This document shows positions 7,944 to 18,997 of a stretch of 44,937 nt of DNA, piece after piece. Within the stretch, counting starts at the first letter, position 1. Every line of letters starts with the position of its first letter. The position numbers and the translations under genes were made by a program. A model generated the notes under the pieces. That model was not told where the DNA came from. It saw only the letters and a list, made by a program, of their open reading frames with translations, and ran no database searches. This stretch comes from Hydrogenophilales bacterium 12-61-10 (GTDB lineage: Bacteria; Pseudomonadota; Gammaproteobacteria; Burkholderiales; Thiobacillaceae): contig NCCT01000003.1 in the NCBI GenBank assembly GCA_002279795.1, forward strand, positions 1 to 44,937, read 5' to 3'.

Positions 7944-8852
7944 TCAGCGTGGGGCGATCACGCCACGCTCGTCGGACAACATGATTTCCACCCGGCGGTT
8001 CAGCTGACGGCCGGATGCCGTGTCGTTGCCGGCAACGGCATACGCTTCGCCATGGCCCTGGGTGCTGACGCGATCGCGGCCGATATCCATGCCGGTCAGG
8101 GCCATGCCGACTGCGCTGGCGCGCCGCTCGGAAAGCAGCTGGTTACTGCTGCTGCTGCCGACGCTGTCGGTAAAGCCTTCGATCATCACGGTGCGCTGCG
8201 GATAGCGCTTGAGAAACGCGGCGAGCTTTTGCACGTTGCGTTCGCCGCCTGATTTCAGCTGGGACTGGTTGGTGTCGAACAGCACATCGCCCAGCGTGAT
8301 GACCATGCCGCGTGGCGTTTTCTTGGCGTTCAGCTCGTCCATCTGGGCCTGCATGGCGGCCAGGCTGGCCTGGTCCTGGGCGGCGCTTGCCTGTGCGTCG
8401 GCTGTCTGCTGGCGCGCCAGATTGGCTTCGGCTGTTTTCTGCTCGGCCGTCAGTTCTGCTATCGCCGCTTGCTGTTGGGCTGCATTGGCTTCCTGGGTGC
8501 GTGCCTGCAGTTGCAGCGTGCTGCGTTCGGCGGCGGCGGCGCTCACTGCCAGTTCGGCATTCTTGCGCTGCGCGGTTGCTTGCGTCAGCGCGATTTTCTG
8601 CTGCGCGACGTAAGCCAGGCTGTCGACCACCTTGGCGTCTTCACGCGAGGTCTGGGCGGCATTGGCACGGTCGAGCGCCTCGCCCGCTTCCTTCAGCTGC
8701 AGGGGCGCAAGCTGGGCGACTTGCGGGTTGGCCTGCGCCTGGCTGTAGTCAACGCGTGCGCTATCCAGCGTCGTGCTTTGGGGCATCGTGCTGCAGCCGC
8801 TCATGACAGCAACACTGATCAGGCTCAGGGCGAATAAATGATTTTTTTTCAT
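7944..8852 (-). CDS. DUF4398/OmpA-type peptidoglycan-binding lipoprotein
   Basis: This 302-residue outer-membrane lipoprotein has a lipobox ending at Cys20 (VAVMSGC). A DUF4398-like helical segment (about 25-80) is followed by a long Ala/Gln-rich coiled coil (about 80-175). The C-terminal OmpA domain (about 180-295) contains the peptidoglycan-binding signatures LFDTNQSQL, GFTDSVGSS and NRRVEI. It starts 17 bases after the stop of the smaller DUF4398 lipoprotein, so the two form an operon. The likely role is tethering the outer membrane to the cell wall. Neither gene relates to carbon fixation in any way I can see. Confidence 0.9.
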   Translation of the reverse strand: MKKNHLFALSLISVAVMSGCSTMPQSTTLDSARVDYSQAQANPQVAQLAPLQLKEAGEALDRANAAQTSREDAKVVDSLAYVAQQKIALTQATAQRKNAELAVSAAAAERSTLQLQARTQEANAAQQQAAIAELTAEQKTAEANLARQQTADAQASAAQDQASLAAMQAQMDELNAKKTPRGMVITLGDVLFDTNQSQLKSGGERNVQKLAAFLKRYPQRTVMIEGFTDSVGSSSSNQLLSERRASAVGMALTGMDIGRDRVSTQGHGEAYAVAGNDTASGRQLNRRVEIMLSDERGVIAPR

Positions 8853-8869
8853 GGTGGGTGCTTTCGGGA

Positions 8870-9271
8870 TTATTGGGCTTTACGGTTGATTTCTTCGCGC
8901 AGCACGCGGCTTGCATCCTGCGTGTCCTGGGCAGTCTTTTGCGCTTGAGCCGATTCGCTCTTGGCCTCGGCCAGGCGGGCATCGGCTTGCGCTTCTGCCG
9001 CAAGCTGGCTGGCCAGCACATAGTCTTCCTGCGCCATCGCGTTTTCGGCGCGCTCCAGCTTGTCCTTGGCGGACTGCAATTCGACCGGGGCGTATTGGGT
9101 GGTGGCAGCCGTGCTGGCATGCGTAACCGCAGATTTCGACACAGCCAGCTGCTCGGTCGGCGGCGTGCCGGAACAGCCCGCCAGCACCATCGCTCCGCCC
9201 GCCAGCAAGGCGTAGACGAGGCGGCTGCGTGAACGCTGCGACAACGGGAATCTGGAACGGTTTTTCATCAT
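8870..9271 (-). CDS. DUF4398 lipoprotein, small
   Basis: About 133 residues from the first of two adjacent ATGs (9271 or 9268); the reading frame extends further upstream but signal-peptide position favours this start. A basic N-terminus, hydrophobic stretch and lipobox MVLAGC mark a lipoprotein. The rest is helical and Ala/Glu/Lys-rich, with the DUF4398-like segment APVELQSAKDKLERAENAM also recognisable in the partner gene. It appears to be a short version of the partner without the OmpA domain, first gene of the two-gene operon. Confidence 0.85.
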   Translation of the reverse strand: MMKNRSRFPLSQRSRSRLVYALLAGGAMVLAGCSGTPPTEQLAVSKSAVTHASTAATTQYAPVELQSAKDKLERAENAMAQEDYVLASQLAAEAQADARLAEAKSESAQAQKTAQDTQDASRVLREEINRKAQ

Positions 9272-9683
9272 GGTTATGGCCCTGAAAGTGGATGGTCGAA
9301 TGCAGCCGTGCAAACCTGCCGCAACTGCCCGAGCGCAATGTAAGGCGGGCGCCGGACAGGGTCTGTGCGCTGTGCCACATAGACTTGCCGGCCCACAGGC
9401 GGGATGCTGTGAGACGTGCCATGCAGCAGGGCGCGACGGTTTGATCCCCGCCAGCCCGGGGCTTTAAGCCCCCCTGCACGCAGCTTTATGTCGGAATTCT
9501 TTACGTCCCGATGACGTGAACGTGATTTATTTGTGACGCCGGCAACCTAAAGCCTATGCAAATCAATGCGCAATGTGTTTGGCTCGAATAATGGTGTGGA
9601 AATTGCTTATCTGGGCGTTCGGCCTGTGTATCAAACGGTCGAGGCCTTTTGCCACACAAAAATATCGAGGAGTCCTGCCCAAT
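9272..9683. promoter_or_regulatory. Divergent intergenic region with sigma-54-like promoter
   Basis: The 412-base gap separates the DUF4398 lipoprotein (left) from the PEP-CTERM gene (right). TGGTGTGGAAATTGCT at 9592-9607 has the GG/GC spacing of a sigma-54 -24/-12 element but mismatches in the first box, and lies about 77 bases before the start codon. PEP-CTERM genes are often under sigma-54 with the PrsK/PrsR system, so this is plausible but unproven. I see no gene in the gap. Confidence 0.4.
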
Positions 9684-10568
9684 ATGTTGTTCATTTCGAA
9701 ACCCCCTCTTAACGCGTTGCTCGCTTCCCTGCTGCTGACGGTTGGCACGGCGCATGCCGCAACCTTCAGCTTTAGCGGCATGAACGGCGAGTGGGTCACG
9801 CCTTCTTTCGAGAATGGCGGCGCGCCCGTGTACAGCCAGTCAGCCGGTTCGCCGAGCTCGATCGGTACGGGCATCTCGCCCACCAACGCCGACTTCACCT
9901 ACAAAACAGGAAGTGGGTTTTTCAAAACCACGCAGTTCGCGATGGACAACGGCACGCCCGGTACGGCTGCCGACACCCTGACCTGGGGCGTTCCGGCGTC
10001 CTTTGGTGGTACTGCGAGTGGTTACAGCTTTGTCCTGAGCAACACGGCCGAGAACATCAGCGTCACGCCCGGCGCGCCGGTTTCGTTTTTGCTGGGTACG
10101 TTTACCCACTACAACAATCCAATTGAAAGCAGCAGCTACAGCCTGGTGCAAACCGGCTTCAGCATGACGGCCTCGGGTTTCAGCATTGACGGCAACTCGA
10201 TGGGCGGCGCCGCTTACGCGTTTGGCGTGACGCATACCGAAACGCCGAATTCCGGCACCTGCGCGAACGGGGCGAATGGCTCTGGCATAAACCTCAACGG
10301 CTGTGCCGATAAAGTGCACGTCGATGTGCTGGCCCCGATGGCGTTCACGTTTGGTGGCGTCGATTACACCATGTCGGTCGGTTTTGACCCCCTGGGTGGC
10401 TCGGGCGTTTCTGCAGCCGATTACTGGACGAAAGAAAATGCGACCAACACGGCCAATCTGTACGCCGTGTTCACCGCCACACCGGTTCCGGAACCCGAAA
10501 CCTACGCCATGCTGCTTGCCGGCCTCGGACTGCTCGGCTTTCGCGCGCGTGCAAAATGGCTGAAGTAA
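9684..10568 (+). CDS. PEP-CTERM sorting-domain exported protein
   Basis: About 294 residues from the ATG of MLFISKPPLN, preceded by GAGGAG. A signal peptide ends at AHA-ATF. The body is Gly/Ser/Thr-rich and beta-like, without a domain I recognise. The C-terminus has the PEP-CTERM signal: VPEPETYAMLLAGLGLLG, then a basic tail (RARAKWLK). Such proteins are processed by exosortase and usually end up in the extracellular matrix or on the surface. The exosortase gene is not in this window. A strong terminator follows. Confidence 0.92.
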   Translation: MLFISKPPLNALLASLLLTVGTAHAATFSFSGMNGEWVTPSFENGGAPVYSQSAGSPSSIGTGISPTNADFTYKTGSGFFKTTQFAMDNGTPGTAADTLTWGVPASFGGTASGYSFVLSNTAENISVTPGAPVSFLLGTFTHYNNPIESSSYSLVQTGFSMTASGFSIDGNSMGGAAYAFGVTHTETPNSGTCANGANGSGINLNGCADKVHVDVLAPMAFTFGGVDYTMSVGFDPLGGSGVSAADYWTKENATNTANLYAVFTATPVPEPETYAMLLAGLGLLGFRARAKWLK

Positions 10569-10624
10569 CCCCCGCTCATTTGTTCTGAGCAATGACCTGA
10601 AGCGGGCTTTTTTCCGCACCGGTC

Positions 10625-10662
10625 AAACAGCCCCGCGGGTTAGACCTGCGGGGCTGTTTTGT
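10625..10662 (+). terminator. Rho-independent terminator after PEP-CTERM gene
   Basis: A perfect 12-bp stem (AAACAGCCCCGC with GCGGGGCTGTTT), an 11-base loop and a T-rich end. The A run on the other side makes it potentially bidirectional. Confidence 0.9.
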
Positions 10663-10975
10663 TTGGAGCGCCCGGGTCAGGCAACTGCAACTAACGGCGC
10701 GACAGGCAAGGAAACGCCGGACACGGCCGCTGCCTTGCCGCACATGGCCTTGTTGCGGACGCAAGCGATCAGCCAGACCGGGGTGAGCCGGGCGGGTAGC
10801 AGGGTTGTACAGGGGAGGGAGGCCGGGGCGGGATGCCCCGGCGCCAGGTGCACGGCGAAGGCGCGGGCTCTGCGGACCGAAAGCCGGCGCTGTCAGCCAG
10901 ACCGTCAGGCTTTGCTCGGCTTGGGCAATAGGCAGTCCGGCCTGAAATCAGCCGGACTGCCCGAACAGCGTCGAT
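10663..10975. other. Intergenic region, no gene seen
   Basis: The open frames here have no recognisable features. The only structure I see is the hairpin at 10931-10961. Confidence 0.5.
10931..10961 (-). terminator. Hairpin after Gly-zipper/OmpA gene
   Basis: A perfect 11-bp stem (GGCAGTCCGGC with GCCGGACTGCC) and a 9-base loop lie 14 bases after the gene's stop on the minus strand. There is no T tract, so it may be a weak terminator or an mRNA-stabilising end. Confidence 0.5.
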
Positions 10976-11641
10976 TCAGCGTGCGGGTTCTGCCACGAAA
11001 ATTTCGACACGGCGATTCTGCGCGCGGCCGCTGACCGTGTTGTTGTCGGCGATCGGTTCGCGCGAGCCGCGACCGTCGATGGCGATGCGGCTGGATGAGA
11101 CGCCGCGGGCAACCAGGTAATCGCGCGTCGAGACAGCGCGATTGACCGAAAGCGGGTTGTTGATCGCATCGCTGCCGGTGCTGTCGGTGTGGCCGATGAT
11201 GGTCACAGACGTCACCGGATTTTGGTTCAGCGTGGTGGCGAAGCGGTCGAGAATCGGACGCAGGTTCGACTTGATTTCGTAGCGGCCGGTGTCGAAGGAA
11301 ACATCGCTCGGGATGTCCAGCTTGAGCTGGTTGTCGGCGGTCTGGCTCACGCTCACGCCGGTACCCTGGGTCGCCTGCTCCATCTCGGCTTTCTGTTTTT
11401 CCATGTGCTTCGACCACAGGTAGCCACCACCGGCACCGACTGCTGCGCCGATCGCCGCGCCGGTCGCTGCGCTTTTACCCTTGTTGCCGCCGGCTGTCGC
11501 GGCACCAATCAATGCGCCGGCGACTGCGCCGATGCCTGCGCCCGTGCCGGTGGTTTTTTGCGTTTCGGTCATGCTGGCGCAGCCGGAAAGACCGCTGAGG
11601 CCGAATGCAATCACGCTAAGAGTAACAATTGTTTTTTTCAT
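10976..11641 (-). CDS. Glycine-zipper/OmpA lipoprotein
   Basis: 221 residues from MKKTIVTLSV, with GGAG about 10 bases upstream. The signal peptide ends in a lipobox at Cys21 (GLSGC). A glycine-zipper segment follows (GAGIGAVAGALIGAATAGG, then GAAIGAAVGAGGGYLW), which may insert in the membrane. The C-terminal OmpA domain carries SFDTGRYEI, IGHTDSTGSD and NRRVEIFV, typical of peptidoglycan binding. It stands alone and differs from the OmpA-type protein at 7944 by having the zipper instead of a long coiled coil. Confidence 0.92.
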   Translation of the reverse strand: MKKTIVTLSVIAFGLSGLSGCASMTETQKTTGTGAGIGAVAGALIGAATAGGNKGKSAATGAAIGAAVGAGGGYLWSKHMEKQKAEMEQATQGTGVSVSQTADNQLKLDIPSDVSFDTGRYEIKSNLRPILDRFATTLNQNPVTSVTIIGHTDSTGSDAINNPLSVNRAVSTRDYLVARGVSSSRIAIDGRGSREPIADNNTVSGRAQNRRVEIFVAEPAR

Positions 11642-11886
11642 GGGGAGAACTCCAGTGTTGTTTAAGGGCGCTTCATTATAGGCACGTGCGCTGATTCGCC
11701 CCCCACATTCCTGGATCTCGCCCCGCAACTGCAATCAGCGAACAGCAGGCCCATTGCCGCAGAGTCGGGTGGCTGCAAACACCCCCCGACAGATCACGGT
11801 TTTACGGTGGCCGGATGTCATTCACCGGTTTGTGTTGCCGACCTCACGCGCGGCCTGCCCGCTGCTTTACCGGTCCCGGCAGGCAT

Positions 11887-12774
11887 TCAGGCTTGGCCCG
11901 CGATAAATACATCGCTGCTTGAATGCGTCAGCACATGTTTGGTAATGCTGCCGAGCAGCAGTTCCTCCATCACCGACTGGCCATGCTTGCCCATGACGAT
12001 CAAATCGGCGTCCATCGCCTGCTCGTGTTCAAGAATCCGCAGCGTGGCAGGACCGTGCACAAACTCGCGGGTGAGCCGATGGGCGGGTACCTGCAAGGTG
12101 TCGATGAACGCATTCATCGCGTCCTGTGCCGTGTCGCGCGCCTGTATCCGGAAAGCGTGGATCTGATCGTCGCTCATGCCGGCCAGCTGGAAGGTGCTTT
12201 CCAGTTCCACCTCAAAGGCATGCAGCAGCACGATGTCGGCGTCGGGCAGCCAGGCGTGGGCGGCGTTGACCGCGGCGGCGGCGTGCGCGGAGAAATCGAC
12301 CGGCGCAAGGATGCGCCGATACGGCGAATGCGGGCGCTGCTTGACCGCGAGCAGCGGACGGCGCGACTTGCGCAGCACGCGTTCGGTGGTGGAACCGAGC
12401 AGCAACTCGCGCATGAAATGCGCGCCGCGCACGCCCATCACCAGAAGGTCGGTTTGCCGGGTTTCAGTGAGCTCGACCAGTGCGGCAAGCGCCGATCCTT
12501 GTGCCAGCACCGTGTCGATGCGGCAACCATGGTGCGCTGCCAGATTCGTCGCCAGCGCTTGCAGTTTGTTTTCCGCCTGTGCGAGCAATTGCGCTTCCAG
12601 TGCGGCGGCGTCACCGGGCAGCATGCGGCGCAGGCTGTCGAGTGCCGATCGGCTAACGATATGCGCGAGGGTGAGCTGGGCATCGGGATGCGCCTGGGCA
12701 AGCAGCGCGGCGCGTTCGAGCGCGTGGCGCGCGGGGGCTGAAAAATCGGTGGCGGCGAGCAGGGTGTGGCTCAT
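11887..12774 (-). CDS. Universal stress protein with two UspA domains
   Basis: 295 residues with two tandem UspA folds. Each ends in the ATP-binding type motif (GxxG then G-S/T): VMGVRGAHFMRELLLGSTTE in the first half and VMGKHGQSVMEELLLGSITK in the second. Its ATG overlaps the stop of the Kef-type antiporter gene (ATGA), so it was the last gene of an operon with the P-type ATPase and the antiporter. Since the antiporter is broken, translation by coupling may be reduced. Usp proteins of this type often accompany ion transporters. Confidence 0.92.
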   Translation of the reverse strand: MSHTLLAATDFSAPARHALERAALLAQAHPDAQLTLAHIVSRSALDSLRRMLPGDAAALEAQLLAQAENKLQALATNLAAHHGCRIDTVLAQGSALAALVELTETRQTDLLVMGVRGAHFMRELLLGSTTERVLRKSRRPLLAVKQRPHSPYRRILAPVDFSAHAAAAVNAAHAWLPDADIVLLHAFEVELESTFQLAGMSDDQIHAFRIQARDTAQDAMNAFIDTLQVPAHRLTREFVHGPATLRILEHEQAMDADLIVMGKHGQSVMEELLLGSITKHVLTHSSSDVFIAGQA

Positions 12775-14443
12775 GGTGGCTCCTTGGCAGGGGACAGTTC
12801 GGCAGAAGCGATGCGGGCGGCCAGGTCGAGCGCGGCAAAATCGGCGGCCTGGTTGAAGGGGTGAATGACTTCGACACGAGCGTGATTTGCCAGATGCTCG
12901 GCTTCCGTCTCGTCGCGTGCCACGATGGCGATATGGCCCTTGAAGTGATTCAGCGTCAGCGCGTGTAGCAGGGCTTGGTTGGAGGCCTGGTCGGGCAGGC
13001 TGCTGACGACCCAGGGCACGTCCTTCAGTGGCAGGCTTTCGACGAAATCCGGTGCCTCGCCGTCGCCGAAATGGGCATTCATGCCGTGATTTTGCTGCGC
13101 GCGCACCACTTCGGGGTCGAAATCCACGCCCAGCACCTGGATGTCTTGCTGCTTCAGCGCGTGCGCCAGCCGGCTGCCGTAACGGCCGAGACCGAAGACG
13201 ATGACGTCAGGACGCACGCCGTCGCGGTGCGCGTGTTCGACCGCGAGTTCGCGGAACGGATGCCGCCGCTCGAACAGCCCCAGCCACGGTGCCAGCCAGG
13301 CATACAGGTGCTGCGAGTACAGGATCATGTAGGACGACAGTGCAATGGTGATCAGCCCCACCAGCGTGGTGAGTCCGAGCGCACTGTTGCCGACGTGGCC
13401 GAGGCTGATGCCCATGGCGACGAAGACGATCGAGAACTCGGAAATCTGCGCCACCGTCAGCCCGGCGAGAAAGCCAGTGCGCTTGCGATAGCCCATGAAG
13501 CCCATGATCGCCATCACGATCAGCGGGTTGCCGATCAGCACGAACAGCGATAACACGATGGCGGTGCCGATTTCGTCGCCGAGGGTGGAAAAGTCGAGCT
13601 TGGAGCCGAGGTCGATGAAGAAGAACAACAGCAGGAAATCGCGGATGCTGGCCAGCCGCGCGCTGATCGCCTCGCGGTATGCGGTCGAGGCGAGCGAGAA
13701 GCCGGCGATGAACGCGCCCGCCTCCTTGCTGAAGCCTGCGGTTTCGCCAAGCGCCGCCAGCGCGGTGCCCCAGGCGATGGCGAAGATCAGCAGCAGTTCC
13801 TGCGAACGCGCCAGGGTGTCGACGATGCGCGGCAGCACGTAGCGCATCAATGCGTACAGCAGCAGCACGGCGCCGCCCAGGCGCGCCAGCAGCGTCAGTG
13901 CCAGCATACCGCCGCTGGACCCTTCTTCGCCCATGCCGCCGAGGCCGCTCATTACCATCATCGCGATCACCACGGCGAGGTCTTGCACGATCAGGAAGCC
14001 GACCGCGATGCGGCCGTGCAGCGAGTCGAGTTCGCGCTTGTCGGAGAGCAGCTTGACGATGATGATGGTGCTGGAAAAAGTCAGCGCAACCGCCACGTAC
14101 AGCGCTTCCAGCTAGCCCTTGCCGAGCGCGAGGATGATGGAGAATCCGAACAGGATGGTGAATGTGAGCTGTCCTATACTGGTAGCCAGCGCAACCGGGC
14201 CGATGTGGCGGATGTGCTTGAGATCGAGTTTCAACCCCACCACGAACAGCAGCACGGTGATGCCGATCTGCGCCAGCAGGTCGATCTGGTCATGCGCGCT
14301 GACCCAGCCCAGCACCGCCGGGCCAACCACGATGCCGACCACGATGTAGGCCACCAGCAGCGGCTGCCGCAGTCGCACCGCGATGGGCCGATCACGGCCG
14401 ACACCATCAGCAGCAGCGCAAACTCGTGATAGATGCTGTCTAT
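12771..14443 (-). pseudogene. Kef-type K+/H+ antiporter, broken by at least two lesions
   Basis: The remains encode a CPA2 antiporter with a C-terminal NAD-binding RCK/TrkA-N domain (DVIVFGLGRYGSRLAH; Asp in VLGVDFDPE). Three defects are visible. An in-frame TAG at 14112-14114 sits where relatives have a residue before LEALYVAVALTF, most simply TGG to TAG. One base is missing near 14384-14390, so the first codons (IYHEFALLLMVSAVIG) are out of frame with VRLRQPLLVAYIVVG. The presumed first codon at 14441-14443 is ATA, with no ATG in frame. The part after the TAG stays open for 441 codons, so decay is recent, or one lesion is a sequencing error. It lies 4 bases after the ATPase gene. Confidence 0.85.
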
Positions 14444-14447
14444 CGCA

Positions 14448-17165
<2,718 letters not shown>

Positions 17166-17381
17166 GCGAGGCTCCGTTCGGTTGGCGCAGCAGCAAAACG
17201 CTGGCACGCCTCAATGACAGGGGGAGATGTCCGTTCCTTTCCGCGCTGGCGGTCGGGCTGGCCGCGCCGCAGATGACACTATAGCCAACGCCAACCAGAC
17301 CTTATTCCAGATGGTTGCCGGGTGTTGCCGTGGCGGGTTGGCCAGCCATTGCCGGGCCAGTGTCAGACGCTGTGCTTTACG

Positions 17382-17903
17382 CTACGGGTCCATTCGCGAG
17401 GCCAGTGGACCGTAGGCGGTTTGGATCCGGCCTGCGAACGCTGCGTTGTCAAACAGTCCCGGCCCGGAGCGAGCGAAGTGCAGGACCAGGGCATGCCATT
17501 TGAGTACCTGGGTCGCGTCCAGCGGCACGCCTTCCCTGCGCTCGTGAAACCTGCCCAAGGCAAGCTGGGCTGCTGTCATGCCTTGGGCGGCAACCTGTTC
17601 GAGCAAACGGCGTGCTTCATCGTCCTCCCGGGGTACACCGTCGCCCTATTGGCACATCCAGCCAAGATGGAAGCAGGCGGGCCCGGAGTCGTTTCGGGCC
17701 GAGTTGGTGAACCCGTCCACGGAGTTGGCCCTGTCTCTGGGGACACCTTGGCCATGGGCATGCAGACTGCCCAGCATCGGCCGGGGTGTGCTGCGCATTC
17801 TGACTGATCGGAGACCGAGTATTGCGGCAAGGCCGAGAGCCATGGTTGCCCGCGCTTTCAAGCCTGGAACGATATCGAGCAGACCAAGACCAAAGACAGG
17901 CAT
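17382..17903 (-). pseudogene. Sel1-repeat protein, decayed, internal amber stop
   Basis: One frame encodes Sel1-like repeats on both sides of a TAG at 17646-17648. Before it: HAHGQGVPRDRANSVDGF and ACFHLGWMCQ. After it: GDGVPREDDEARRLLEQVAA, LALGRFHERREGVPLDATQV and KWHALVLHF. The repeat phase is kept across the stop, so the stop replaced a residue between LGWMCQ and GDGVP. Some repeat positions are already degenerate. Sel1 proteins are helical scaffolds for protein interactions. The gene lies between the ATPase and cbbR, just 22 bases from the cbbR stop. Confidence 0.7.
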
Positions 17904-17925
17904 CCATACACCAACGGCATCTGCT

Positions 17926-18843
17926 TTACCTCTTGCCCGCTACTGCAGGTGCCGCCTCCCCCCGCCCGAGCAGATAGTCCAGAAACGCCTGCGCCGTAAT
18001 CGTCAGTTGCCGCCCGGCCGGGTACACGGCGTACCAGTGGCGCAGGATGGGGAAGCCTTCCACGTCCAACACTGCGAACTGGTCTGGCGCGTTGAGAGTG
18101 AAGGCGTGGCGGGACAGGGCGGAGATGCCGAGGCCGGCGAGGATGGCCTGCTTGATCGCCTCGTTGCTGCCCAGCTCCAGGCGTGGGTGAATGTTGAGGG
18201 CGTGTTCGGCAAAGCGCCGTTCGATCGCGTTGCGGGTGCCGGAGCCTTTTTCGCGCATCAGCCAGGTTTCCCGCGCGATGCGTTCGAGCGGGATTTTTTT
18301 ATGGTGGGCCAGCGGGTGACCCGGCGCGGCCACGACGATGATGGGGTTGTCCATGATGGGCGTGGCGACGACGTCGATGTCTTCTGGCGGCTGGCCGAGA
18401 AAATACAGGTCGGCGAGATTGTCGGCCATGCTGGCGAGCACCTGCTCCTTGTTGGTGACGCGCAGCGAGACGTCTATGCCGGGATACAGCTTGGCGAATT
18501 CGCCCAACAGACGCGGCGCGAAGTAGGAGGCGGTGGTGATTGCCATCAGGCTCAGCTTGCCCTGTTTCAGCCCCTGCCGTTCGGCTACCGACATGGTGAA
18601 GTGAGCGAGGATGCTGAATATCTCGCGCGTGGCCTGCGCCAGCTCCTGGCCGTCTGGGGTGAGAAGAATTTTTTTGCCAATCTGGTCATATAAGGTTACG
18701 CCCAGCGTCTCGGATAGCTTTTTAATCTGCATGGAGACAGTGGGCTGGGTGAGGAAGAGTTCTTCGGAGGCCCGAGTGAAGCTGTTCAGTCGGGCGATGG
18801 CCTCGAAAATTTCGAGTTGGCGAAAGGTAAGATGTTGGCGCAT
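17926..18843 (-). CDS. cbbR: CbbR, LysR-type regulator of CO2 fixation genes
   Basis: 305 residues. The N-terminal winged helix (RQLEIFEAIARLNSFTRASE, then LFLTQPTVSMQIKKLSETLG) is typical of LysR regulators and closest to CbbR. The C-terminal effector-binding part has the ITTASYFAPRLLGEF and YPGIDVSLRVTN segments known from CbbR. It is transcribed away from cbbL across a 154-base gap, the classic arrangement for CbbR control. Metabolites such as RuBP or NADPH are effectors in characterised relatives; the effector here is unknown. Confidence 0.95.
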   Translation of the reverse strand: MRQHLTFRQLEIFEAIARLNSFTRASEELFLTQPTVSMQIKKLSETLGVTLYDQIGKKILLTPDGQELAQATREIFSILAHFTMSVAERQGLKQGKLSLMAITTASYFAPRLLGEFAKLYPGIDVSLRVTNKEQVLASMADNLADLYFLGQPPEDIDVVATPIMDNPIIVVAAPGHPLAHHKKIPLERIARETWLMREKGSGTRNAIERRFAEHALNIHPRLELGSNEAIKQAILAGLGISALSRHAFTLNAPDQFAVLDVEGFPILRHWYAVYPAGRQLTITAQAFLDYLLGRGEAAPAVAGKR

Positions 18844-18868
18844 AGTGTAATCCGGAGCGTCTCAGGAC

Positions 18869-18896
18869 ATAGATTTTAGTCTATATGACAAATAGA
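18869..18896. promoter_or_regulatory. Probable CbbR operator between cbbR and cbbL
   Basis: Two nested inverted repeats share a half-site: ATAGA-N6-TCTAT (18869-18884) and TCTAT-N7-ATAGA (18880-18896). The second fits the T-N11-A LysR box. It lies about 26 bases from the cbbR start and about 100 bases upstream of the cbbL start, a usual place for autoregulation and activation. A further TATC/GATA repeat follows at about 18900-18921, perhaps the activation site. The cbbL core promoter is not clear to me. Confidence 0.65.
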
Positions 18897-18997
18897 TAAT
18901 ATCGACTGTTATTGATGATAGAGCCGCTGCATCATGCGCTGCATCGTGCACGCTAGTGTGGCTTGTTACGGAACCCTAACCTTTCTTGGGAGGAATC

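Noticed and set aside
10663-11034. 123-codon open frame on the plus strand
   Set aside because: Arg/Gly-rich low-complexity translation that overlaps the Gly-zipper/OmpA gene end; looks like GC-driven noise.
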